NCBI RefSeq assembly: GCF_022014235.1
Contig: NZ_JAKLTD010000002.1
Span: 504,548-568,547, forward strand
Length of the DNA stretch: 64,000 bases
From: Methanothermobacter sp. K4
GTDB taxonomy: Archaea > Methanobacteriota > Methanobacteria > Methanobacteriales > Methanothermobacteraceae
Direction of reading: 5' to 3'
Position 1 is the first letter of the stretch, and each line of letters starts with the position of its first letter. The notes beneath the pieces are model-generated. The model had not been told where the DNA came from. It ran no database searches and saw nothing but the letters and a program-made list of their open reading frames with translations. This document shows, one piece after another, positions 36,117 to 44,700 of this stretch. The position numbers and the translations under genes were made by a program.

Positions 36117-38222
36117 ATTAAAAAACTCAGAACACTGCCCCTTATTCTTCTCATATCAGTCATGATGACAGGCTGCAGCTGCGGTGCAGATTACACCGTG
36201 GACAACACAACCTACATGCAGATATTCACGCCCACCGGTGTCTCAGAAAACTTCACCCTCAACGGCACAGATTACACCCTCCAGGATGGCGATACCATCA
36301 CATTTCTTGAGGGAATATACGAAAACGTTAACATGATCGTTAACAGGGCCATTAACCTGGTTGCATCGGGCATTGTGCAGCTCAACGGCTTCATTGATGT
36401 AAATTCCGCAGCAAACATAACCGGTTTCAGTGTCAATGGAACCGTGGAACTCAACGGTAACAAGAGCTTCCTTAACAGGACAAACGTCACAGGCACACTG
36501 GTAGTAAACGGTAACTCATGTGCAGTCAATGGCTCAGGAATATTCAGCTCCCCCGCATCCCTTACTGTTAATGGTGATAATGTAACCATAAGCAACAGTC
36601 TCATAAACGCTTCAGCATCACACGGGGTCCTTGTAACCGGGAAAAACGCAACAATCACAGGTAACACCATAACAAACAGTAACGGAAGCGGAATTCTAAT
36701 AAGGGGAAATGGCTGTATGGCCAGTGGTAACACCATCTACCTCTCAAAGGGGGATGGGATAAGTTCAAATGCATCAGGTGTTTCAATAGCAGGTAACAGC
36801 ATATCCTTCAACTCTGGGCATGGTATAAATTCCTCAGGTAATGGTACAAGGATCACCAACAACACGGTGCTAAGGAACAACCTCACGGGAATCCATTCAA
36901 CAGGTGGATGGGCTAACATAACCCAGAATACCGTCAAGTACTCAGGTGCCGATGGCATATACGTTTCAGGAAACGGATCCAGTGTGCAGGGATCCTATGC
37001 ACAGAACAACACCCGAAACGGTATACATGTGGCTGGCCCCGGCTGCTCTGTCATCAGCTCATACACCTACTACAACGGTGAAAATGGTATTTACTCCACA
37101 GGATCAAATGCCTCATTCAGGTATGTGGATGCAAGTTTCAACAGAAAAAATGGGATATATTCCAGAGGGGACAATGCAGCTTTCTTCTATATAACCAGCG
37201 CATCCTACAATGGTGAAAACGGCATACTCTCAGCAGGTCGGAATGCCAGCATGCAGATAATACTGGATGTCTCTTCCAATTCACATAATGGAATCTCAAG
37301 CCTCGGTGATAGCGCATATTTATGGTTCATTGAGGTTAAGAATAATGGTCTCAACGGTATTTACTCCGCAGGTAAGGACCTTTACCTTTCATATGTGAGG
37401 AACTCCACCAACAACACCCTCAGCGGTATCAACTCAACAGGAATCAATGCGAGGATATTTGACGTCACCGTGAAACTCAACCGGCTGCATGGGATCTACT
37501 CTTCAGGATACAACGCCACGGTGGCATACTTCGAAGCAGTGGAGAACCTCAAAAACGGTGTATACCTTACAGGGGCCCGCAGCTACATCGTATCAGGAAA
37601 AGCCAGTTCAAACCATCAGAACGGGATCCAGGTTAACGGTGCAGATACAATCGTGAGATCCGTGAACTCAACAGACAATGCTGCCGCAGGAATAGCTGTG
37701 TATGGTAAGAGCTCAATCATATACAACTGCACATCCCTCAGAAACACCGATGGGGTATACACTGCAACAGATTCCAGGATAATCCTAACCAGGGTCTCTG
37801 AAAACAGAAACTGTGGCGTAAACGCCAGGGGCACCACAGGTGTGGAGCAGAGCACGGTTACAGGTAACAGGTACGGTGTTTACGTTGCCGGTGCCGGTTC
37901 AGTTATCTACTCATCCACCATAAGCAGCAACAGAGGCTACGGCATATACGTGGGGGGATCATCTGTAACCATCTACCGTAACACCATCCAGTACAATGGT
38001 GGCGACGGTATAAATGCGAGGGGAGGCTATGCAAAGATCTACTACAACACTGCAAACAGAAATAAGGGTTCAGGTATAAATTCAGCATCATACAGGGCAG
38101 TTATAGCGTACAACAGGGCTTCATACAACAGTTACTACGGCATATACTCCTCAGGCAAACGTTCAACCCTTGCAAAGAACACTGCATCAGGAAATAAAAA
38201 GGGGAATATAAGGAGACTCTAA
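36117..38222 (+). CDS. Beta-helix surface lipoprotein-like adhesin, probable ATT start
   Basis: About 701 residues of right-handed parallel beta-helix repeats (recurring NGI-YS-G-N pattern) rich in N-x-S/T. The first ATG is 36162, but the frame continues upstream as KKLRTLPLILLISV to a lipobox-like MMTGC, and AAGGAGGT at 36103-36110 fits an ATT codon at 36117 (another at 36114). Without those 15 residues the signal peptide is lost. It is the third surface gene in a row after copies A and B. An AUU start or a mutated start codon are the options. Confidence 0.75.
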   Translation: MKKLRTLPLILLISVMMTGCSCGADYTVDNTTYMQIFTPTGVSENFTLNGTDYTLQDGDTITFLEGIYENVNMIVNRAINLVASGIVQLNGFIDVNSAANITGFSVNGTVELNGNKSFLNRTNVTGTLVVNGNSCAVNGSGIFSSPASLTVNGDNVTISNSLINASASHGVLVTGKNATITGNTITNSNGSGILIRGNGCMASGNTIYLSKGDGISSNASGVSIAGNSISFNSGHGINSSGNGTRITNNTVLRNNLTGIHSTGGWANITQNTVKYSGADGIYVSGNGSSVQGSYAQNNTRNGIHVAGPGCSVISSYTYYNGENGIYSTGSNASFRYVDASFNRKNGIYSRGDNAAFFYITSASYNGENGILSAGRNASMQIILDVSSNSHNGISSLGDSAYLWFIEVKNNGLNGIYSAGKDLYLSYVRNSTNNTLSGINSTGINARIFDVTVKLNRLHGIYSSGYNATVAYFEAVENLKNGVYLTGARSYIVSGKASSNHQNGIQVNGADTIVRSVNSTDNAAAGIAVYGKSSIIYNCTSLRNTDGVYTATDSRIILTRVSENRNCGVNARGTTGVEQSTVTGNRYGVYVAGAGSVIYSSTISSNRGYGIYVGGSSVTIYRNTIQYNGGDGINARGGYAKIYYNTANRNKGSGINSASYRAVIAYNRASYNSYYGIYSSGKRSTLAKNTASGNKKGNIRRL

Positions 38223-38298
38223 AATTGACTCTTTTTAGGATGAACCTTTCCCCCTCATTTTTTCAGAGGCCCTAAATCCTCCGGATGAAAATCATCCA

Positions 38299-39780
38299 CT
38301 ATTTTTCCATCACTGGATCAAGAACCTTAATACCCTCCTCCTTAAAGATCATGAATTCCTCCCTGTTCCTGGTGTGAATGGGGTATATGGACTCTGGTTC
38401 CACGTCGAGTATCATCTCCACGAGGTCAGATCTTCCTGCATGGCCTGAGGAGTGGAACCTCCTGTACTCTGCTATGCCGAAGTGCCTGAGCCAGTTGCTC
38501 TCCCTCTCTGCATCGATCTCCATCTCCTCATTGAAGGGTTCAGTCTTGGACTTGATGTAGGCCGCGCCCTCAGGTTTGATGTCTATGAATTCCTTGAAGT
38601 CAAAGTAGTCACACTGGAAGATATACTCGCCGGGTTCCCTCTGGAGGTCCCTGTAGGTTATGATGTTGTCCAGTTCAAGGAATTGCCTCTCCCATCCCCT
38701 GTAATCCTGAACGAGGTATTCCTCGGGAAGGTCAGCTGCAGGTACCCATTCACCATCAAAGCAGACAGACGCGTCCTCTCCGATGAGCCCCCATGTTTTA
38801 CGGGGCACATAGACTGCAAGGTCACTCAGAGGTGGGTAACCGAGACCCTCAAAGAGTCTGATTATATATGCCTGTTTGAGGCTCACTGCAAGTGTCCTAT
38901 CTGAGTTTCTGGCGGCCAGGTAAAATGTCAGAAACCGGTCGAGGTCGCGTATGGGGTAATTGACAATGATAAGTCCCCTGTGGTGTGCGGCTATAGCTGC
39001 TGTTCTCCTCTCAACATCCTCCTCGAAGGTGCTGTTTTCCTGGTCTATCCTTGTTCCCTCTGTTATGAGGATGTTTGGGGAAAATTTTCTTGCTTTTTTA
39101 ACGAATTTTCTGGATTCATGGTCCCTTCGGCCCTTAAATCTGAGGTCTCCAGTGTATACTATTGCCTCCTCTGATTCTATCATGTACGCGCAGGACCCTG
39201 GAACCGAATGGTCAACCGGTGCCGGTGTGATGCTGAACTCACCTGCCTCAGACCTTTTGTATGGTTTTAAGATCCTCACTGGCCTTTCTATCTTAATCTT
39301 ATCCCTCTTATGTGTTGTGCCGCCCCTGAAGGTCTTTTTTTCAGAAAAATGAAATTTAGGTTTGTAATGAAGGAATTCGCCACCACTCTGAGATGTTTCA
39401 TCAAGGGCCTTCAGTATAAGAAAGCTCTCCTCCAGCATGTAGAAGGGTATATCGTGACGTATGTACTTTAGGCATCCTGCATGGTCAAGGTGAGGGTGGC
39501 TCAGGAGCACACCTGATACCGCGGGCTTCTCCTCAAACTTCATTCCAAGGTACCTGACCTGGTCCTCACGGTACACCCCTCTTATCCTTGGGAGGGCCCC
39601 AAGCTCCATGAGGTCACCGAGACCGTTGAAGCTCCTTGGCTGCAGGAACTCATCAAAGTAGAGTTTCTCAATATTGAACCTCATCCCGAAGTCCAGGAAT
39701 AGCCCATCACCCTTGCAGGATACCTCTATCCTGTTACCACCGATCTCATCAACTCCACCATAAAATCTGAAATCCACCAT
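38299..39780 (-). CDS. Metallo-beta-lactamase/beta-CASP-type nuclease (RNase J-like)
   Basis: A 493-residue metallohydrolase: VDEIGGNRIEV near the start, the zinc motif HPHLDHAG (near residue 95), PVDHSVPGSCAY, YTGDLRFKG, and C-terminal HSSGHAGRSDL with IYPIHT. This resembles the RNase J/CPSF branch, which cuts or trims RNA, though the sequence is divergent from standard archaeal RNase J. It is transcribed toward the adhesin, and T-runs at 38225-38265 separate the convergent ends. The ATG at 39780 is overlapped by a small membrane-protein frame. Confidence 0.78.
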   Translation of the reverse strand: MVDFRFYGGVDEIGGNRIEVSCKGDGLFLDFGMRFNIEKLYFDEFLQPRSFNGLGDLMELGALPRIRGVYREDQVRYLGMKFEEKPAVSGVLLSHPHLDHAGCLKYIRHDIPFYMLEESFLILKALDETSQSGGEFLHYKPKFHFSEKKTFRGGTTHKRDKIKIERPVRILKPYKRSEAGEFSITPAPVDHSVPGSCAYMIESEEAIVYTGDLRFKGRRDHESRKFVKKARKFSPNILITEGTRIDQENSTFEEDVERRTAAIAAHHRGLIIVNYPIRDLDRFLTFYLAARNSDRTLAVSLKQAYIIRLFEGLGYPPLSDLAVYVPRKTWGLIGEDASVCFDGEWVPAADLPEEYLVQDYRGWERQFLELDNIITYRDLQREPGEYIFQCDYFDFKEFIDIKPEGAAYIKSKTEPFNEEMEIDAERESNWLRHFGIAEYRRFHSSGHAGRSDLVEMILDVEPESIYPIHTRNREEFMIFKEEGIKVLDPVMEK

Positions 39781-39886
39781 GAACCCCCTTCAGAGTTATT
39801 CTCTTCCATGCAAGTATACCGAGGATGAAGTAAAGAAGAAGGAAAACAAGCACACACCCCCAGAACTCCCCTGCAGCAATCATCAT
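39749..39886 (-). CDS. Candidate 45-residue single-helix membrane protein
   Basis: ATG at 39886 to TGA at 39749, with one hydrophobic helix (GCVLVFLLLYFILGILAW) followed by a basic turn (KRITLKG). A GGGGT-like site lies about ten bases upstream. It overlaps the start of the RNase J-like gene by 32 bases in another frame. Composition is convincing for a small membrane peptide, but no family is recognised. Confidence 0.4.
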   Translation of the reverse strand: MMIAAGEFWGCVLVFLLLYFILGILAWKRITLKGVHGGFQILWWS

Positions 39887-40197
39887 CCATACAATTACCC
39901 CTTTTTTATGACTCAAAATATTTAATGGCTAGGACACCATCCATCAGAGCCCCACTCATTAAACAGGAATTAACCAGTATATTAAACATAATTTATTTAT
40001 ATAATTTAAAAATTTCCAATTTTTTCTGATTTAAAATTTAATAGAATATGTTAAAGGTTAAATGATGGGTGCGAAACGGATGAGTTACTGCGTTATAGTC
40101 CCATATTACGAAGAAGGTGTGCCCGGGTAAAACCCCACGAAATTCATGACCTGAACTTAAATAAGAAATGAACGGGAATATAAAAATGGGGGTTTAA
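39887..40197. other. 311-base AT-rich intergenic region
   Basis: AT-rich, with TATA-like stretches (aatttatttatataattt near 39990-40010). A short frame from an ATG at 40080 reads MSYCVIVPYYEEGVPG then stop, reminiscent of a glycosyltransferase N-terminus but only 16 codons. The last 60 bases lead into the truncated lipoprotein, with a GGGGGTTTAA ribosome site. Confidence 0.4.
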
Positions 40198-40311
40198 ATG
40201 GAGAGAATATTTATCTTTTTAATGATATGCATATCTGTTCTTGCATTTTCTGGCTGTGCAAACAGTGAAGAATTATCAGAAGAGACCGGTACCTGTATCA
40301 GAGGCCCCTGA
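40198..40311 (+). pseudogene. Truncated lipoprotein signal-peptide gene
   Basis: ATG at 40198 behind GGGGGTTTAA, encoding a lipoprotein leader (IFLMICISVLAFSGCANS, lipobox SGC) that stops after 37 codons at 40311. The last 36 bases overlap, tail to tail, the 3' end of the M28 peptidase on the other strand. It looks like the 5' piece of a longer gene whose remainder was deleted. Confidence 0.5.
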
Positions 40312-40944
40312 TCTTGTAGCCTCCACACTGATAACTGCGGCGGTACTGTTAAGGGTATCCTGGTGGGAGAGGACATGGTAGCGGCTACCCACAAGGTACG
40401 GGATGTATACTATCTGGTGGTAGCTGTCGGGTTCAAGTGATGTTCTCTCTGGTGTGAAAAGGGGGAATGTGAATGGGTCCTCACCGGCCCCGAAGGCTAT
40501 CAGTCTAACCGTGTAGAGTGGTTTCCTTTTACTGTACCTCTCTGCAAGGCCTATGAGTACTGCAAGACCTGTCGCATCGTCGTTGGCACCCTCAACAAAG
40601 GTCGATGTTAATGTATCACGTGGAGTATCAAGGTCGGCGCATATCACCACCTCCCTCTCTGAGAGGCCCTCAACGGTTCCAATCACGTTCCTGGATGTTT
40701 TAACATCACCTGACCTCAGTGAGTAATATTTGAATTCCTGGACCTCTGTTTTAAGTCCGTATTTCCTGAACTGCGCTGCCAGGTAACCTGCAGCCTCTGC
40801 CTCTGCAGGGGAACCTGCTGGCCGCGGCCCTATATCCTTGCTCAGGTACCTCACCTGGCCTGTGAGATTAACTGCTTCTACAGCATTAAGCTGGTAAAGG
40901 ACAAGTAGGAGTACAAGAAGTGAGACTATTTCCCTTTTCATCAA
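40276..40944 (-). CDS. M28-type peptidase homologue, apparently C-terminally truncated
   Basis: A 222-residue protein with an N-terminal hydrophobic leader (IVSLLVLLLVLYQLNAVEA), then an M28-like fold (SKDIGPRPAGSPAEAEAAGYL, VVICADLDTP, GANDDATGLAVLIGLAE). The Asp of GANDDATG is present, but the usual Glu-Glu step reads FGAGEDPF and the distal His ligand is not evident. The chain ends soon after, where it meets the lipoprotein fragment. It is probably an inactive or shortened exported aminopeptidase. Confidence 0.65.
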   Translation of the reverse strand: MMKREIVSLLVLLLVLYQLNAVEAVNLTGQVRYLSKDIGPRPAGSPAEAEAAGYLAAQFRKYGLKTEVQEFKYYSLRSGDVKTSRNVIGTVEGLSEREVVICADLDTPRDTLTSTFVEGANDDATGLAVLIGLAERYSKRKPLYTVRLIAFGAGEDPFTFPLFTPERTSLEPDSYHQIVYIPYLVGSRYHVLSHQDTLNSTAAVISVEATRSGASDTGTGLF

Positions 40945-41068
40945 TTGTTTCTATGTTCCCCGGGAACCTTAAATTTATTCAGGAATTTAAAGGCATGGGT
41001 GATGAATTGTCAGAAGATGATGAATGGTATTTATAATTCCACATGATAATATTTATTCAGGTGAAACT

Positions 41069-41581
41069 ATGGAGATGACAAAGTGTCTCAATGAGTGGAA
41101 TCCTGTGGTGGAGGCCCTTGGTGAGGGTATTCAGACCCTCCTTATCAGGAAGTACAGAACATCAGCTGAGAGATTCCTCCTCTACCCCACAAGAAGTTAT
41201 GCCATGAACGATGACTTTCTGGGGGCCTTCAAGGCTGAGTACCATGATTTTGTAAGTGAAAGGAAGCTCCCTGAGATGAGGGACGATGTGGCGGAGGTCA
41301 GGTACCTTGCAGAGGTTGTTGATGTTATGGAAAGGCCCTCAAATCGTCTTGGAAGGTTCAGTGATTATCATATATGGAGCCCGGAGCACGTCAGATCCTA
41401 CCTCGGCTCAAGGGGGTATGTGTGGATTCTCAGGGTCTTCAGGCTGAGGGAGCCTGTCTTCACAGCGAGGACGAGGGGCATGGTCTATGCCAATACCCTG
41501 AAACCCGTTGATATATCCCTGGCTGAACCTGTTATAGGCGATGATGAGTTCAGTTCAATCCTTGAGGAACTCAGGGGTTGA
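41069..41581 (+). CDS. DUF1802 family protein
   Basis: A 170-residue protein of the DUF1802 family: LNEWNPVVEALGEGIQTLLIRKYR, then FLLYPTRSY and a C-terminal WILRVFRLREPVFTA. Function unknown. The frame opens at 41024, but AGGTGAAACT before the ATG at 41069 and the family N-terminus fix the start. It stands alone. Confidence 0.75.
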   Translation: MEMTKCLNEWNPVVEALGEGIQTLLIRKYRTSAERFLLYPTRSYAMNDDFLGAFKAEYHDFVSERKLPEMRDDVAEVRYLAEVVDVMERPSNRLGRFSDYHIWSPEHVRSYLGSRGYVWILRVFRLREPVFTARTRGMVYANTLKPVDISLAEPVIGDDEFSSILEELRG

Positions 41582-41757
41582 ATCATAATTATACTCAACA
41601 CCATAAACCTGTTCAGATAGTGGGGAGCGGTGCTGAACCCTGAAGTTATTACCTAACAACACAGTTAGACGTACACTTCAAGTGTAAAAAAGTACACTTT
41701 ATGAGAACCAGTGTTTTTTCTTCATAAAATTGGGAAAAAATAAAAAATTAATTAATA
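41582..41757. other. Convergent gap with palindrome
   Basis: 176 bases between the DUF1802 stop and the CobN-like stop. It contains acacttcaagtgt (41673-41685), an inverted repeat, followed by a second gtacactt and T/A runs near 41715-41750. These probably terminate one or both transcripts; no gene is seen. Confidence 0.4.
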
Positions 41758-44700
41758 TTAGTTTCTCCCAGTCCCAAGGAAGTATCCGACACCAACAAGG
41801 GCGACCAGTGCTATAACACCGATTATAGCGTATACTGGCATTCCGGTACTGGAACCCTGAGCAGCAGTTGCCCTGCTCACCTCATAGGCCTTCCCGGCGT
41901 CAGTACCAGGTGACTCCTGGGAGGCACTGGTAACCTCAGAACCTGAAGTCCCAGCATCACTGGGCCTTCCAGTGGCCCTATCTGATGATGGGGTTCGCCC
42001 GGCTGAGGTTGACCCTGTACCTGGCTCTCCTGGGTTCGGGGTTGAGGGGACATCAGGGTTGGATCCTCCTGATGGGGCGAATGCTGAGCTCTTTGTGGCA
42101 GCATACAGTTTCTCCTTAACCCTTGCAAGGAGGTCCGGGTTGAGGTACTGCATGGCCCACTCCATCATGGCAATGTTGCCGCAGCTGCAGTCACAGCAGG
42201 CAACACCATTCTCTGCTATAGCCTCTGCCCATGTGGTGGCTATCAGGCGCCTTGTGGCATCATCAGCATTCCAGTACCCGCGGTGTATTGCTGTGAGCAT
42301 GGTACCTGTCATGCTTATGAGTGCATAGCTATTCTTACCCCTTGAAAGCCATTCCCTGACACCAATGCCATATCTGTCCTTGAGGTAGACATCCACCGTC
42401 TCCTTCCACATCCACTCGGAAACAGTCTCGGGACTCATAACATTCCATCCCCAGAGGTTGGCCACGAAGTTGTTTGAGATCTCCCTTGCACCTGCATATC
42501 CGCTCTGCATCATCCCCTGTATCCACCTGGGATTGTAGTAGCGGGACTGCATCTCCCTGTAGAGGAACTGGCCAAGGGTCTCTATTCTGGAAGCCGATGG
42601 GTTCACCTGGTTTATTATGTACATCCCGGGTATCCTGCCACCTGCAGCCTCCACTGCAAGCCTGAAACCACCTAGGAATTCGAAGTTATGGTCCACGTCC
42701 AGAACTCCATAGAGATTTGTTGACCTTGAGTGGTAGACGCCCTCAACGTCCCGTAACCTCATTGTCAGGACCTCTTCAAGGTCCACTCCCCAGCCATCCT
42801 CGCTCAGTGCATACTTCATGCTGTCGATGTAGAGTTTTCCAAGGTCCAGTCTTTCATCCCATGTCCAGTCCTGCTGAACAGCCTCAGGGAGTCTGGTGCC
42901 ATAGTTACCGAGGGATGGTCCAAATAGCCGGGATATTGCGGCGATTCCAGCATCCTCAGGTTTCATTCCAAGTTTAATGAGCGCCTTGACGTCTGAGAGC
43001 CAGTGCCTTGCAATGGGGTTCTTATCGAGTGGGTCGCTACCAGGGATGAATAACCCTGCTTTCTGGATGCTTGAAACCGAGGCGTTGAGTGCCGCGAGGA
43101 GTTTTGTCCTGTTATCTGTTGTTTCCTGATTTATAGCTGCCATCAGTGTATTGAAGGATGCCGCAAGTGCCACCCTTGATGCACGGTCCAGGAGAACCCC
43201 CAGGAGCGGGAAGGTCTCCCTGAATATCCCTGAGGTGGTCATCAGGACATCCACCCTTGACCTGTTGAGCTGTGCCAGTGGTGTTGCCCTCACACCCATG
43301 ACGGAACCCCCATATCCATAGATGGGTTCGAGTCCCATGAGCCTCAGGATGAATGCAACTGTTGCTCCCTTGTCGTTCTGGGTTTCTGTGGCCCATATGA
43401 CAACACCCAGCTGTTCAGGGGTTGCATTGTATGATCGCAGGGCCTCATCTGCAAGTTTTGACCCCCTGATCCATGCAGCCTGTGTTGGAAGGAGTGATGG
43501 GTCCTCACCATACAGATTTCCCCCTGTTGGGACTGCCGATGGGTTTCTGATCGGGTCTCCCCCTGCGGTGGGGGGTATGTATCCTCCGCCAAGGGCCCTT
43601 AGGAGCATCTGCCTCTCCCTTGCACCTGAACCCTTGATGTTCAGAACATCATTGAGTGTCAGGTTGAGGGCCGTTATCTCTGTGGCTGTTAGATTTCTTC
43701 CAAGTGACAGCTGGAGTTCCGATATGACCGTCTGAAGTGATCTTCCACCGTAGAAATCCTTTATGATCATATCCACTGTCCTGTTTACCCCCGAGAGTGC
43801 CTGTATCACTGATATGAAGGTGGTGTTACTCACGGTTATCCTGGGTACTGTTGCCATGGATCTGACCATTGTGGTAACCTGGCTCTCATTCCAGTCCCTG
43901 CCAAAGACGTAGAGACCCAGCGGCATCATTGTACCCTCAAGTTCCCTTATGTAGTCGTCTATCCTGTCAACCAGTTCATCGGGGTCCACGTTGAGGTCAA
44001 TTACTGTCTCAAGGTGGAGTCTGGCTGCCCTCTCCCTTATCAGTTTTATCTCCTCTGACCTGTTGCCTGGTGCTGCATGGTACTGGTCTATCAGGGTTTT
44101 GAGTGCCGCGATGTCACCGTAAACTCCGGTTGCCTCCATTGGTGGGGTAAGGTGGCTTATGCTCACAGCCAGACCCCTTCTCTTGGCATGTATGACTTCA
44201 CCGACACCGTCCATGATGTAGATGTATATGCATGGCACCCTTCCAAGACATATGTCCGGGTAGTCTGCCCCTGAGAGCGCTGATTCCTTTCTGGGGAGCC
44301 ACTCATAGGTTCCGTGGCGTCCGAGATGTATCATTGAATCGGCACAGAATTCTGTCTGAAGGTATGCATAGAATGCCAGGTACTGGTGGTGTGGGGGGAC
44401 TATCTGGCTGTGGTAGAGTTTATCAGCGTCACCCTCCCAGCCGCGCTGTGGCTGTGGAGCCATAAAGACGTTTCCATAGAACATCCCTGGTATCACCATG
44501 TATTTCCTGCCGTTTTTCTCAACGGTCATGATGTTGCCGGGAGGAGCACCCCAGCCACATAGTCCAGGAACCCTGAGTGCCAGGAACGCTGACTTTGCAC
44601 TGTAGAATTCGTTCCACCTGTTAAGGCCGTTTAGGATGTCCTTAAGGGCACTGTAGGCCCTTAAAACATGACCCCTGGCCTCTGAGGCTTTGCTGATCTG

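Noticed and set aside
40018-40170. C/D-box guide RNA
   Set aside because: An atgatgg and a ctga are present, but spacing is too long and inner boxes are missing; no stable terminal stem is seen.
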